This document shows, piece by piece, positions 9,234-18,198 of a stretch of DNA of 64,000 nucleotides. Made by a program: the position numbers and the translations under genes. Numbering within the stretch: the first letter of the stretch is position 1; the number at the start of each line of letters is the position of its first letter. Origin of the DNA: Acidobacteriaceae bacterium (lineage in GTDB: Bacteria; Acidobacteriota; Terriglobia; Terriglobales; Acidobacteriaceae); contig JAJPKO010000065.1 of NCBI GenBank assembly GCA_021323655.1, positions 1 to 64,000 on the forward strand. The letters are read 5' to 3'. A model generated the notes under the pieces. The model saw only the letters and a program-made list of their open reading frames with translations, ran no database searches and was not told where the DNA came from.

Positions 9234-10295
9234 ATGAATGAAGACCGGAAAGACAAGCCAGTAAAGCTGCCCAAAGACGGAGAGCCTATTAATCTTAAGC
9301 AACTGGCGGCCATCCTTCAGCTTTCACAAACCACGGTTTCGCTGGTTCTGAATAATTCGCCTGCTGCGAAATCTATTCCTGAGCACACGCGTGAGCGCGT
9401 CTTTCAGGCTGCAAGGAAGTACCATTACCGTCCTAATTATTTTGCGCGCTCGCTGCGCAAAAACCGAAGCATGTCTATCGGCGTTCTGGCACCCGATTTG
9501 AGCGAAGGCTACTTCACCATGGTGATGAACGGGGTGGAAGAGTACCTGATGCGCGCGCAGTATTTTTACTTCACGGCCAGCCATTACTGGAACCAGGAGC
9601 TGATGCAGGAATATCCGCGTCTGCTGGTGGAGCGTGCCGTAGATGGTTTCCTGCTGCTGAACACGCCGTCAGAAATTCGCAGCCCGCTGCCGACAGTGGC
9701 GGTGTCTGCGCATAATCAATCGCCGGGCGTGACCAACATCGTTCTGGACCACAAGCGTGCGGCTGAGCTGGCGCTGAAGCACTTGTATGATCTCGGCCAT
9801 AGAAATATTGCCTTCATGAAGGGGCCGAACATTATTCCCGACACGGAATACCGCTGGCTCTCGATTGTGGAAGTGGCCCATGAGCTGGGGATCAAGGTGC
9901 GTCCGGAACACTGCATTCAGCTGGATGCGGACAGCTGGTCTCCGGGAGTGGGCTATGGCCCGATGCGTGATCTGCTGGCGCGCGCTCGTAACTTTACCGC
10001 CATCTTCTGCTTTAACGACATTTCAGCCATTGGTGTGATGCGCGCCATCTTTGACGCCGGGCTCGGCGTTCCGGAGGACATTTCAGTCATCGGCTTTGAT
10101 GACATTATGAGTGCTGGCTACCACAAGCCCAGCCTTACAACGGTGCGCCAGCCCCTGCGCGAAATGGGACAACAGGGTGCGCAGATACTACTTGATATGA
10201 TTGCCAGCCCTGAAAACATTTTTCCGGAAGAAGTGGTGATGCAACCGGAATTGATTGTGCGAGAGTCCACTGGATCCGCGACACGGAAAAAGTAA
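9234..10295 (+). CDS. LacI family transcriptional regulator
   Basis: DNA-binding repressor with a sugar-binding-type sensor domain, 353 residues. The helix-turn-helix spans about residues 19-66 (LKQLAAILQLSQTTVSLVLN, then the hinge-side YHYRPNYFARSL). The periplasmic-binding-protein-like effector domain follows (SIGVLAPDLSEGYF, then GLGVPEDISVIGFDD). The neighbours are an acyl-CoA mutase upstream and a glycosyltransferase downstream, neither an obvious sugar operon, so its targets are unknown. Several Acidobacteriota carry many such regulators near TonB receptors and glycosidases. Confidence 0.92.
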   Translation: MNEDRKDKPVKLPKDGEPINLKQLAAILQLSQTTVSLVLNNSPAAKSIPEHTRERVFQAARKYHYRPNYFARSLRKNRSMSIGVLAPDLSEGYFTMVMNGVEEYLMRAQYFYFTASHYWNQELMQEYPRLLVERAVDGFLLLNTPSEIRSPLPTVAVSAHNQSPGVTNIVLDHKRAAELALKHLYDLGHRNIAFMKGPNIIPDTEYRWLSIVEVAHELGIKVRPEHCIQLDADSWSPGVGYGPMRDLLARARNFTAIFCFNDISAIGVMRAIFDAGLGVPEDISVIGFDDIMSAGYHKPSLTTVRQPLREMGQQGAQILLDMIASPENIFPEEVVMQPELIVRESTGSATRKK

Positions 10296-10480
10296 AACTT
10301 CAGTGAATTTTGGCGTTGGAATCACTTCCATCGAGAATTTGCTGTTCTCTATACAACGCTTTTGCGATATTCCGAGTCTAAGAAGAGGGAAAACAACAGA
10401 AAGCTCCTGAAACTTAAAACAAGTTGCATTTCTGCCGTTACTTTGAAGTATGTGCCATTTCAAGTACAGCGGTTTTCCCG

Positions 10481-11710
10481 ATGCGCATTTTACATCTTAT
10501 TCACAGCATGGATCCCCGGGATGGCGGACCGCCAGAAGTTGTTCGCCAGTTGGCGCAGGTAGCCATGGAAACAGGCGATTCAGTCGAAATTGCCTGCCAG
10601 GATGATCCTTCCGAATCTTTCCTTGAAACATTACCCGGCACAGTACACCCTTTGGGGCCTTCGTCTGGGAAATATGGGCATTCGAAGAAACTGGTCACAT
10701 GGCTGGATCGAAACGCAGAACGATTTGATGGACTCATTATTCATGGTGTCTGGCAATATGTAACGCTCGCAGGGAGCAGGGCGGCACATGGACGGGTCCC
10801 TTATTTTGTGTTTGTGCATGGTGCGCTTGATCCATGGTTCAAACGGCAATATCCGCTGAAGCACGCGAAGAAGTGCCTCTATTGGCCATTGCTCTACCCT
10901 GTACTCTCGAAGGCATCGGCGATGCTGTTCACGGGCAACCAGGAACTGGAACTAGCGAAGGAAAGCTTCTGGCCGCATGAGTGGCGCAGCAGGATTGTTC
11001 CTCTGGGGATTCAACCGCCGGGCGGGGACCCCTTCCTGCAAACAGAAGCCTTTTATTCGATGGTCCCTGCGGTACGCAACCGGCGCTTTTTGCTTTTCAT
11101 GGCCCGCATTCACGAGAAAAAAGGCTGTGACCTTCTTATCCAGGCCTTTGCCAAACTCGGAGTTATGCATCCTGATGTGCATCTGGTGATGGCAGGACCA
11201 GACCAGGTGGGGTTGCAGGCGCAATTGGAACAGATGGTAGCGCAGGCCGGCCTGACCGACCGTGTGCATTGGCCGGGCATGCTGAAGGGCGATGTGAAAC
11301 AAGGCGCATATCTGGCATGTGAGGCACTGGTGCTTCCGTCGCATCAGGAAAATTTTGGTATTTCAGTCGCCGAGTGCCTGGCTTCCGGCAAGCCAGTGCT
11401 CATTTCAAACAAAGTAGAAATCGCACCTATGATAGCGCAGGACGGCGCAGGACTTGTGGAAGACGACACACTGGAAGGAACAAAGCGGCTGCTTACGGCG
11501 TGGCTTGCCATGAGCCAGGACCAGCGCGATGCCATGTCGGCCTGTGCGCGTCCATGCTTTGATGCCCATTTTTCCATCAGCATGAGCGCGCGTATGCTGC
11601 ATGAGATTGTCTGGGAGAGCGCGGGACGTTCATCCGAGGCCGAGAGCTCCCGCATTGCGCTGCATAGCAGCAATACAGAAGGCGATGTGCACGTCCAGCG
11701 GGACGCCTAG
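10481..11710 (+). CDS. Family 4 glycosyltransferase
   Basis: A GT-B fold retaining glycosyltransferase of 409 residues. The N-terminal domain begins MRILHLIHSMDPRDGGPPEVV. The C-terminal nucleotide-sugar domain has the family EX7E motif (ENFGISVAE) within LPSHQENFGISVAECLASG. The ATG at 10481 fits the usual start; the frame is open a further 57 bp upstream without family similarity. Its 3' end overlaps the convergent HD-domain gene by 81 bp. The acceptor is unknown. Confidence 0.9.
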   Translation: MRILHLIHSMDPRDGGPPEVVRQLAQVAMETGDSVEIACQDDPSESFLETLPGTVHPLGPSSGKYGHSKKLVTWLDRNAERFDGLIIHGVWQYVTLAGSRAAHGRVPYFVFVHGALDPWFKRQYPLKHAKKCLYWPLLYPVLSKASAMLFTGNQELELAKESFWPHEWRSRIVPLGIQPPGGDPFLQTEAFYSMVPAVRNRRFLLFMARIHEKKGCDLLIQAFAKLGVMHPDVHLVMAGPDQVGLQAQLEQMVAQAGLTDRVHWPGMLKGDVKQGAYLACEALVLPSHQENFGISVAECLASGKPVLISNKVEIAPMIAQDGAGLVEDDTLEGTKRLLTAWLAMSQDQRDAMSACARPCFDAHFSISMSARMLHEIVWESAGRSSEAESSRIALHSSNTEGDVHVQRDA

Positions 11711-12235
11711 TTCTTCGGCACCCCGACAAATATCGTCGCGATTTACGCCTTTGGCAAAGGCCTTGTCCTTCATCTTTTTGCGCACGCCAGCCGCCTCTAC
11801 ATCGTGGATGGATTTTGACGGTTTGACCAGTGCACATGCGGTGAGAAAGCCTGCAAGCTCATCACAGGCGAAGAGCGCTTTGGCGAGGTGCGTCTCGCGG
11901 GGAATGCCTGAGTACTCAGCGTGTCCCATGATGGCTGTCCGAATTTCTTCGGGCCAGCCCTGTTCGGTGAGAATGCGGTTGCCCACAAAGGGGTGTTCTT
12001 CGCGGGACGGCCACTTTTCGTAGTCGAAATCATGAAGGAGGCCGGTGATGGCGTATTTTTCGATGAAGGCATCACGCGGTCCATCTTTCAAGCCCAGCGT
12101 ATCGGCTTCGCGCTCACCGTAGGCTCGGACACACGTCTCAACGGCAAGAGCATGCTTGATGAGACTGGCGGACTGGGTATGCTCGAGCAGCAAAATCCAT
12201 GCACGTTCGCGAGAATATAGGCTTTCAGTGGTCAT
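11630..12235 (-). CDS. HD-domain phosphohydrolase
   Basis: A 201-residue metal-dependent phosphohydrolase of the HD superfamily. The core motifs are KHALAVE (first His), GLLHDFDYEKWP (HD pair), the HP of REEHPFVG and HAEY further on. This compact form is often annotated as an HDIG-type hydrolase. The substrate is unknown (nucleotides or small phosphates in the family). The 3' end overlaps the glycosyltransferase on the other strand by 81 bp, so their transcripts would be antisense to each other at the ends. Confidence 0.85.
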   Translation of the reverse strand: MTTESLYSRERAWILLLEHTQSASLIKHALAVETCVRAYGEREADTLGLKDGPRDAFIEKYAITGLLHDFDYEKWPSREEHPFVGNRILTEQGWPEEIRTAIMGHAEYSGIPRETHLAKALFACDELAGFLTACALVKPSKSIHDVEAAGVRKKMKDKAFAKGVNRDDICRGAEELGVPLDVHIAFCIAAMQRNAGALGLG

Positions 12236-12302
12236 AGCATCTTTTTCCCTGTTTTTGTGCCCGGGATTTTGTTTTTTTTAGGTCTGACCCACAGTTTTCA
12301 CT

Positions 12303-12331
12303 TGACAGTTCAGGTACATTACCTGCATGGT
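12303..12331 (+). promoter_or_regulatory. Candidate promoter of the XRE regulator, with palindrome in the spacer
   Basis: A consensus -35 TTGACA is at 12303-12308 and a weak -10 (CATGGT, 12326-12331) lies 17 bp on. The spacer contains a perfect palindrome, CAGGTA-cat-TACCTG (12311-12325). A protein bound there would block RNA polymerase. Promoter assignment is by consensus only. Confidence 0.5.
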
Positions 12332-12340
12332 AAACAAGAG

Positions 12341-12377
12341 CTGAAATAATTTCAGTACAATGCTGAAATTATTCAGC
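12341..12377. promoter_or_regulatory. Two tandem palindromes, candidate operators
   Basis: CTGAAAT-a-ATTTCAG at 12341-12355 is a perfect palindrome. GCTGAA-atta-TTCAGC at 12362-12377 is a related one. Their centres lie 21.5 bp apart, about two helical turns, so two dimers would sit on the same DNA face. They lie between the promoter and the ATG at 12415. Confidence 0.5.
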
Positions 12378-12414
12378 CCGGACGCGCATGCTCTGGCGCT
12401 CCGTAAAACAGATT

Positions 12415-12951
12415 ATGGCAACTACCTTAGCAACCGTTGAGGCACGCGAGGTACTCCGTTGCGAACATTGCAGCCTGGTGCAATTCCGCACCTCGAATTC
12501 ACTATGCAGGCGGTGTCACAAGCCCCTCGAAATCGAAGAGCCTGAGTCGTTTTATCCGCAGCCGAACCTGAACTCCCGGGGTGAGATCCCTGAGGAGGAG
12601 GGCCTTCAGGTGGCGCGGGCAGTGCGCGACATCCGGCGCGAGCGCAGGCTGAGCCAGCGCCAGCTTGCCGGAAGAATGAACGTGCCCCGCACCTATATCT
12701 CAAAGATTGAGAATGGCAAGGCGGTGCCGACTCTCTCTTCGCTGGAACGGCTGGCGCTGGCGCTGGAAGTGGACATCCGCATTCTGCTGCGGGATGCACG
12801 CAGCCGCCGCTATGAAGAGATGGAGGCCATTATGGCTGATCCATTTCTGCGCGAAATTGCGCCCTATATCAGCTATCTGGATGCCTATCAGCGCTCCATT
12901 TTCCTCAACCAGGTGCGAGACATGGCGATGGGGCGCCGGAAGACGGCTTAA
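12415..12951 (+). CDS. XRE-family regulator with N-terminal zinc ribbon
   Basis: A 178-residue DNA-binding protein. A CX2C-X11-CX2C zinc-ribbon-like knuckle is at C16, C19, C31 and C34. It is followed by an XRE/Cro-type helix-turn-helix at about residues 60-115 (IRRERRLSQRQLAGRMNVPRTYISKIENGKAVPTL region). A C-terminal helical part has no sensor domain that I recognise. The ATG at 12415 is chosen because it starts just before the ribbon; the open frame has an earlier ATG at 12388. Three palindromes upstream suggest autoregulation (inferred). Confidence 0.85.
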   Translation: MATTLATVEAREVLRCEHCSLVQFRTSNSLCRRCHKPLEIEEPESFYPQPNLNSRGEIPEEEGLQVARAVRDIRRERRLSQRQLAGRMNVPRTYISKIENGKAVPTLSSLERLALALEVDIRILLRDARSRRYEEMEAIMADPFLREIAPYISYLDAYQRSIFLNQVRDMAMGRRKTA

Positions 12952-13038
12952 GTCTTTCTTAAGGAAAACTATACGAGGGGATTGGTGTTCTTATAGTCGG
13001 GCGGTAATTTCGCAGGAACTACCGTATGGTGAGAACAG

Positions 13039-14526
13039 ATGGTCCCCAAATGGAAAACCCGGACGGACTGTGATTCGCAGCACAGGCAGGGTGGTTTGCG
13101 CCCCGTGCTGACACTGACACTTGCAGCCGGAATGGTGTTTGCAGGAAGCACTCAGCTCTTTGCTCAGGACGTGCCTCCTCCGCCTCCGGATGCGCAGGAC
13201 CAGCAACAGCAACAGGACAATCAGCAGGTTCCGCAGTATGGAGCGCCGCTTCCGTCCGACAACTCTCAGCAACAGCCGCAAGACCAGCAGGCGGCAAGTC
13301 AACAAGAGCAGCAACCGCAGGCACAGCCACTTACAAACGAGCAGCTTGATCAGCTTGTCGCGCCCATTGCGCTTTACCCTGACGCTCTGGTGGCACAGAT
13401 TCTGGCTGCTTCCACATACCCGACCCAAGTGGTTGAAGCGGACCAATGGCGTCAGACCCAGGGAAACGCCTCGGCTGACCAGATTGCGTCGGCAGCAAAC
13501 GCTCAGCCGTGGGACCCCAGCGTGAAGGCGCTGACGGCGTTTCCGACGGTGCTGAAGCAGATGCACGACAACATGCAGTGGACCACCGATCTGGGCAATG
13601 CGTATTACAACCAGCCGCAGGACGTAATGGATGCTGTACAACGTATGCGCCAGCGGGCGCAACAGGCCGGTACTCTGGCGGACACTCCGCAGGAAACTGT
13701 GGCGGAGAATGACGGCGATATTGAAATTGAACCGACGAGCCCGGAGATTGTGTACGTACCTGTTTACAATCCCTGGATGGTTTATGGCCCTCCAATTGTG
13801 GCTTGGCCGGGCTACTACTATGCTCCCCCTCCTGCCTTTTTTGTAAGCGTGGGATTCGGCTGGGGCTTCCGCATGGGATTTGCGTGGGGCGTTCCGCTGC
13901 GCCCATGGGTACCGTGGGGATGGGGATGGGGACACTGGGGCTGCGGCTGGTATAACCGTACCGTGGTCTACAACCGCACCACTTACATCACGCGCAGCAC
14001 TACGGTCATCAACCGCGGAGTGGATCGCCCAGGTGCGCCTCCTCTGCAACTGGCTGGAATGCGCGGTTCGTTCATCAACCGCCCCCAGTTTGCGAACTAT
14101 GCGCATAACGTGGCGGTTGGAGCGCGGCCTGCTCCGGTCATCAGCCGTCCGGGCATGGTAGCGCCGCCAGGAAACCATGTTGTGAATCCGGGTGGACCGA
14201 TGCGGCCGTCGGCATCGGCGAATGGATTCATGAACGGAAACCGTCCGATGCCGCAGAACATGCCGCGGCCGGTGTATTCCGCGCCTGCACCTTACCGGCC
14301 TTCCGCCCCGCAGATGCCGACATACAACCGTCCTGCACCGGTGTACAGAACGCCGCAGGGCTTTGGGGGGCAGGCTCCGGTGTATCACGCACCGCAGAAT
14401 TATCATCCGGCTGCGCCTCCACGCATGAGCGCACCGCCAAGAATGAGTAGTGCCCCTCCGCCTCATTTCAGCACGCCCCCTGCTCCGCATTTCGGTGGTG
14501 GCGGCGGAGGGTTCCATCACCGATAA
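13039..14526 (+). CDS. DUF3300 domain secreted protein
   Basis: A 495-residue exported protein with a signal sequence at about residues 20-42 (VLTLTLAAGMVFAGSTQLFAQ). A Q/P-rich low-complexity linker covers about 44-95. The DUF3300 domain is about 98-260 (LVAPIALYPDALVAQILAASTYPTQVVEA, later EIVYVPVYNPWMVYGP). The C-terminal half is rich in Trp, Tyr, Gly and Pro and reads like a sticky, disordered or surface-associated tail. The function is unknown. The opposite strand is open over the same length, but with a composition that shows it is a shadow. Confidence 0.88.
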   Translation: MVPKWKTRTDCDSQHRQGGLRPVLTLTLAAGMVFAGSTQLFAQDVPPPPPDAQDQQQQQDNQQVPQYGAPLPSDNSQQQPQDQQAASQQEQQPQAQPLTNEQLDQLVAPIALYPDALVAQILAASTYPTQVVEADQWRQTQGNASADQIASAANAQPWDPSVKALTAFPTVLKQMHDNMQWTTDLGNAYYNQPQDVMDAVQRMRQRAQQAGTLADTPQETVAENDGDIEIEPTSPEIVYVPVYNPWMVYGPPIVAWPGYYYAPPPAFFVSVGFGWGFRMGFAWGVPLRPWVPWGWGWGHWGCGWYNRTVVYNRTTYITRSTTVINRGVDRPGAPPLQLAGMRGSFINRPQFANYAHNVAVGARPAPVISRPGMVAPPGNHVVNPGGPMRPSASANGFMNGNRPMPQNMPRPVYSAPAPYRPSAPQMPTYNRPAPVYRTPQGFGGQAPVYHAPQNYHPAAPPRMSAPPRMSSAPPPHFSTPPAPHFGGGGGGFHHR

Positions 14527-14529
14527 AAC

Positions 14530-14570
14530 GCACATGACCGTGTCCGATTGCAGCAGGCACGGCCATGTGC
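14530..14570 (+). terminator. Hairpin after the DUF3300 gene
   Basis: A 13-bp stem with one mismatch (14530-14542 with 14558-14570, GCACATG...CATGTGC outer part) and a 15-nt loop begins 4 bp after the stop codon. No T-run follows, so termination may be weak or Rho-assisted. Confidence 0.5.
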
Positions 14571-14593
14571 TACGGTCGGATGAGAGGACAATT

Positions 14594-15415
14594 TTGAGCC
14601 GTATTCATGAGCTACCGCCGGAAGAGCTGGCGATCTACCACCGTCTTGACCCTGAGCGCCTCCCGAAGCATGTGGCCATCATCATGGACGGGAATGGACG
14701 CTGGGCGGGCAAACGCAGCCTCAAACGGTTCCTCGGACATCAGCAGGGCGCAGAAGCGGTCCAGTATGTGGTGGAGACGGCATCGCGCATTGACCTGCCG
14801 TGGCTGACGCTCTACGCGTTTTCGCTGGAAAACAACCTGCGGCGGCCTAAGACAGAGGTCAATTTCCTCATGCGTCTGTTGAGCACTTATCTCAACAACA
14901 ATGTAAAGCGCATGAACGACAACAATGTGCGGATCCAGTACATTGGCCGCACGCATGAATTGCCCAGCGAAGTACAGGAGCGCATGCAGTGGGCCGCCGA
15001 AGCCACGCAGCGTAATACAGGCACTGTGCTGACGCTGGCACTGAATTATGGTTCGCGCTCGGAACTGGTGGACGCCTTCAAAGGCCTGTATCGGGAAATT
15101 TCAGAAAAGCATCTCCGGCTGGAAGACCTGACCGAGCAGGACATCCATCGGCACCTCTATACGGCACACATGCCGGACCCGGACCTGCTGGTACGCACCT
15201 CGGGCGAGATGCGCATCTCAAATTACCTTCTGTGGCAGATTGCCTATACGGAAATTTATGTGACCGATCGCCTATGGCCCGATTTCCGCGGCGTACATAT
15301 GCTTGAAGCCATTGAAGACTACCAGCGCCGCGAACGCCGCTATGGCGGATTGGGTGATGGCACGGAATCGGATGATGTGGTCTCTTTGCCAGCGAACCAA
15401 CTGGTGAACAGCTAG
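14594..15415 (+). CDS. uppS: Polyprenyl diphosphate synthase UppS (undecaprenyl diphosphate synthase)
   Basis: cis-Prenyltransferase making undecaprenyl diphosphate, the lipid carrier for peptidoglycan and surface polysaccharides. The signature HVAIIMDGNGRWAGKRS holds the catalytic Asp and phosphate-binding loop. The later RTSGEMRISNYLLWQIAYTE holds the IPP-binding Arg and Ser. I choose a TTG start at 14594 because GAGAGGA lies five bases upstream, giving 273 residues. The ATG at 14534 lies inside the hairpin that follows the previous gene, so it is a poorer start. Confidence 0.93.
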   Translation: MSRIHELPPEELAIYHRLDPERLPKHVAIIMDGNGRWAGKRSLKRFLGHQQGAEAVQYVVETASRIDLPWLTLYAFSLENNLRRPKTEVNFLMRLLSTYLNNNVKRMNDNNVRIQYIGRTHELPSEVQERMQWAAEATQRNTGTVLTLALNYGSRSELVDAFKGLYREISEKHLRLEDLTEQDIHRHLYTAHMPDPDLLVRTSGEMRISNYLLWQIAYTEIYVTDRLWPDFRGVHMLEAIEDYQRRERRYGGLGDGTESDDVVSLPANQLVNS

Positions 15416-15912
15416 CATGGTGGTTATGTTTCAGTATTCCCTAGTTATGTTTCAGTATTCCCTATAAGACACTGAAAAACGGAGCTTACGTGTCCTACGG
15501 ACTTTTTCGAGATCGTCCAGGTTTTTTCGCAACTTCCAGATCTCGCCCATTTTTTCAAAGTATTGAAAACAATGAACTTGCGTTTGACTGGCAAGCCAAA
15601 TTATTGAAACCAAATACTTTATCTGCAAAGTATTGATTTTGAGACATTTACATTGATAAAGCGAGTTCTCAGAAGAATGCCTGAGAGGACCAATGCCTTA
15701 TCCCTTCAGAGTAACAAAACCGAGGGTAATTTCCGGACATTCGTCGTTGTAACAGATATCGAATCAAATCAATGAGATGACCGCTGAATGAAGAAAAGTG
15801 CCTCTTGACAGTGTTTTTTTTCGGCTGTGTGAGGCCATGTCGGAGCCCGGGCGAGCGATTCTGCTGCCGTGCTATTGTCGTAAGCAACTTCTTTTGCTTG
15901 GAGCGCTTTGGC
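15416..15912. other. AT-rich intergenic region with repeats
   Basis: No gene is supported here. The stretch is far more AT-rich than its neighbours. It contains a perfect tandem 21-bp duplication (15423-15464) and CAAAGTATTGA twice (near 15557 and 15627). It separates uppS from the secreted hydrolase. Confidence 0.55.
15423..15464. repeat. Perfect tandem 21-bp duplication
   Basis: The unit GTTATGTTTCAGTATTCCCTA occurs twice back to back, 15423-15443 and 15444-15464, with no mismatch. It starts 8 bp after the uppS stop codon. Confidence 0.9.
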
Positions 15913-17349
15913 ATGAAAGATTTCGGGTTTTCTGGTTGTCGTATCTGGAGCATGGTCCTGCTGGCATTCGGTTTGTGCGTGACGGCGTATGCCGCCCCGT
16001 CTCAGGACCCTCGGCTGGAAGGCGCTTACACTTTTGAGCGCAGTGGGTGGACGTACATCCATCTTCAGGGAACTCCGGAGCAGATTGGATACCAGCACGG
16101 CTACCTGATGGCGGACAAGATTGAAGATGCGCTGCGGGTGTTCAAGCTGGAAGATGAGCACAGCACCGGGCGCAGCTGGACCTTCTTCCGCAACGCTGCA
16201 AAGACCATCCTATGGCCGCATATAGATCCTGAGTACCAGCAGGAGATGGCAACCATTGCAAAAGGCGCGCAGGCAAAGGGCGTGCATGTGGATGTGTGGG
16301 ACATTGTGGCGCTGAACGGCACGATGGAGCTGGCAGAATATTATGTTCCCTGGCTGGACAAGAAGCAGCATACGAAACATGCGCCGAAAGTGGATGCTCC
16401 TGGAAACTGCAGTGCCTTTATCGCTACCGGCAGCTATACGAAAGATGGCAAGATTGTGATTGCGCACAACAACTGGAGCTCCTATGCCGAAGGCGAGCGC
16501 TGGACGATGATCTTTGACATCCAGCCAGCGAAAGGACATCGCGTTCTGATGGACGGTGTTCCGGGAATGATCACCAGCAATGATGACTTTGGCATTAACG
16601 ATGCCGGAATCATGCTGACGGAAACGACGATTACGCAGTTTGAGGGCTGGAACTCCCATGGCAGCCCGACTTTCATGCGCTCGCGCAAGGCGCTGCAATA
16701 TGCCAACTCGATTGATGATGTGGTAGCTACGATGCGCAATGGCAACAATGGCGGATATGCGAACGACTGGCTGATTGGCGACCGCAAGACCGGAGAGATT
16801 GCGTATCTCGAACTCGGGTTGAAGAACACTCCGCTATGGCGGACGAAAGACGGCTACTTTGTGAGCTCAAACTTCGCGCGCGATCCGAAGCTCATCAAGG
16901 AAGAGACGGATGGCTTTGATTACAACGATCTCTCCACATCCCCAAATGCGCGGCGAGTGCGGTGGGAGCAGCTGATGTCCATCTATAAGGGCAAGATTGA
17001 CGCGGATGCGGCAGGGCGCTTTCTGAGCGACCACGAAGACAGCTTTACGAAGAAAGAAAATGCAGATCAGCGCAGCCTGTGCGGTCACGTGGACGCTGCA
17101 AAGGAAGGTATTCCGCAATGGGACTGGCCGCCGTATTACCCCGGAGGCGCTGTACAGGGCAAAGTGACGACGAGTGATCTGGCGGAGAAGATGAGCCTGA
17201 TTGCCCATGCCGGACACCCTTGCGGCGAAGACTTTCTGGCCAAGCCGTTTCTGGCAGCGCACCCGGAGTTTACATGGCAGGCACCGATCCTGCGCGACAT
17301 GAAGTCCGGGCCGTGGACCACCTTCACTGCCGGAGAAAAGGCGAACTAA
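15913..17349 (+). CDS. Secreted C45-type / phospholipase-B-like Ntn hydrolase
   Basis: A 478-residue exported hydrolase. The signal peptide spans about residues 1-28 (MVLLAFGLCVTAYAA). The likely N-terminal nucleophile after self-cleavage is C166 in the GNCSAFIA motif, followed by DGKIVIAHNNWS, which resembles the acyltransferase/phospholipase-B-like Ntn fold. Substrates of this family are amide-linked acyl groups; the exact one cannot be told. The ATG at 15913 directly precedes the signal peptide; upstream frame is not protein-like. Its TAA overlaps the stop codon of the convergent TauE gene. Confidence 0.82.
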   Translation: MKDFGFSGCRIWSMVLLAFGLCVTAYAAPSQDPRLEGAYTFERSGWTYIHLQGTPEQIGYQHGYLMADKIEDALRVFKLEDEHSTGRSWTFFRNAAKTILWPHIDPEYQQEMATIAKGAQAKGVHVDVWDIVALNGTMELAEYYVPWLDKKQHTKHAPKVDAPGNCSAFIATGSYTKDGKIVIAHNNWSSYAEGERWTMIFDIQPAKGHRVLMDGVPGMITSNDDFGINDAGIMLTETTITQFEGWNSHGSPTFMRSRKALQYANSIDDVVATMRNGNNGGYANDWLIGDRKTGEIAYLELGLKNTPLWRTKDGYFVSSNFARDPKLIKEETDGFDYNDLSTSPNARRVRWEQLMSIYKGKIDADAAGRFLSDHEDSFTKKENADQRSLCGHVDAAKEGIPQWDWPPYYPGGAVQGKVTTSDLAEKMSLIAHAGHPCGEDFLAKPFLAAHPEFTWQAPILRDMKSGPWTTFTAGEKAN

Positions 17350-18188
17350 CGACTTTGGGCATGCGAGGGTGAGAGCATGGCGTTCTGCACCGGGCTGGGA
17401 ACGGACACACGCTTTTCATGCTGCGAGGAGTCCGCAGCGGGCCGAACCGCCTGGTAACAGAACTGCAAGCCGATGAGGAGAAGCCACGCGGTCAATACCA
17501 GCCGCAAGGGACGGTGAGGAAGTCGAGGGGCGAGAATGGTGCCCGCAATTGCGCCCGCGACGCCTCCAATGAGCAGCTTCCAGAGCAGGGACATATCCGG
17601 AATGTGGGCGAGAAGGTGCAACCCACCGCCCAGGATGGAGAGACACATTCCAAAGGCTAGGTCTGTGCCTACCACTTCTGCGGCGCTGAGGTTGGTGAGG
17701 CCAAGCAGGGCGACGGTGCCGAGTGCACCTGCTCCGGAAGAAGAGAAGCCGAGCTCGGCACCGATGGGAAGCATAAGAAAGGCGAGCCATCTGCGGCGCT
17801 CCTTGCGCGGCCCGATCTCTTTTCTGGCGCGGAATGCTTTATAAAAATGTAGTGCGGAGGCGAAGACGATGATGCTGCCCAGAGCAAAGTACAACGGCGC
17901 CTGAAAGCCGTGCCCTACAACGTGACGGAAGACGAGCACGCCGACCAGGACGCCGGGAAGTCCGCCAATCAGCATCATGCCCAGGATTTTCCAGACGACC
18001 TGATTACGGATGATCTGCACCGGGACCACGATCAGCTTTACGACAGAGGCATAGACCAGCGCGGTGCCCACCGCTATGGGCAGCGGCACGTGCAGGAACA
18101 GCACCAGCGCCGGTGCCGTGACCGTGCCTGCCCCCACTCCCGTGATGGCGATGGCAAACGCGATGAGAAAGCCGAAGAGCAGTTCCAT
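17346..18188 (-). CDS. TauE/SafE family membrane permease
   Basis: A 280-residue inner-membrane protein with about eight hydrophobic segments. The N-terminal MELLFGFLIAFAIAITGVGAGTVTAPALVL and the internal repeat around LMLPIGAELGFSSSGAGALGTVALL match the TauE/SafE sulfite/organosulfur exporter family. The ATG at 18188 is chosen; the frame upstream to 18305 overlaps cysH. It begins 10 bp after cysH and is likely the last gene of the cys operon, so export of sulfite or another sulfur anion is the natural inference. Confidence 0.87.
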   Translation of the reverse strand: MELLFGFLIAFAIAITGVGAGTVTAPALVLFLHVPLPIAVGTALVYASVVKLIVVPVQIIRNQVVWKILGMMLIGGLPGVLVGVLVFRHVVGHGFQAPLYFALGSIIVFASALHFYKAFRARKEIGPRKERRRWLAFLMLPIGAELGFSSSGAGALGTVALLGLTNLSAAEVVGTDLAFGMCLSILGGGLHLLAHIPDMSLLWKLLIGGVAGAIAGTILAPRLPHRPLRLVLTAWLLLIGLQFCYQAVRPAADSSQHEKRVSVPSPVQNAMLSPSHAQSR

Positions 18189-18198
18189 GCCGTTCCTT

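Noticed and set aside
12991-14535. A 514-codon open frame opposite the DUF3300 gene
   Set aside because: It mirrors the Q/P/W-rich plus-strand gene, is very rich in Arg/His and low in typical residues, and has no recognisable domain. The plus strand has a signal peptide and DUF3300 motifs.
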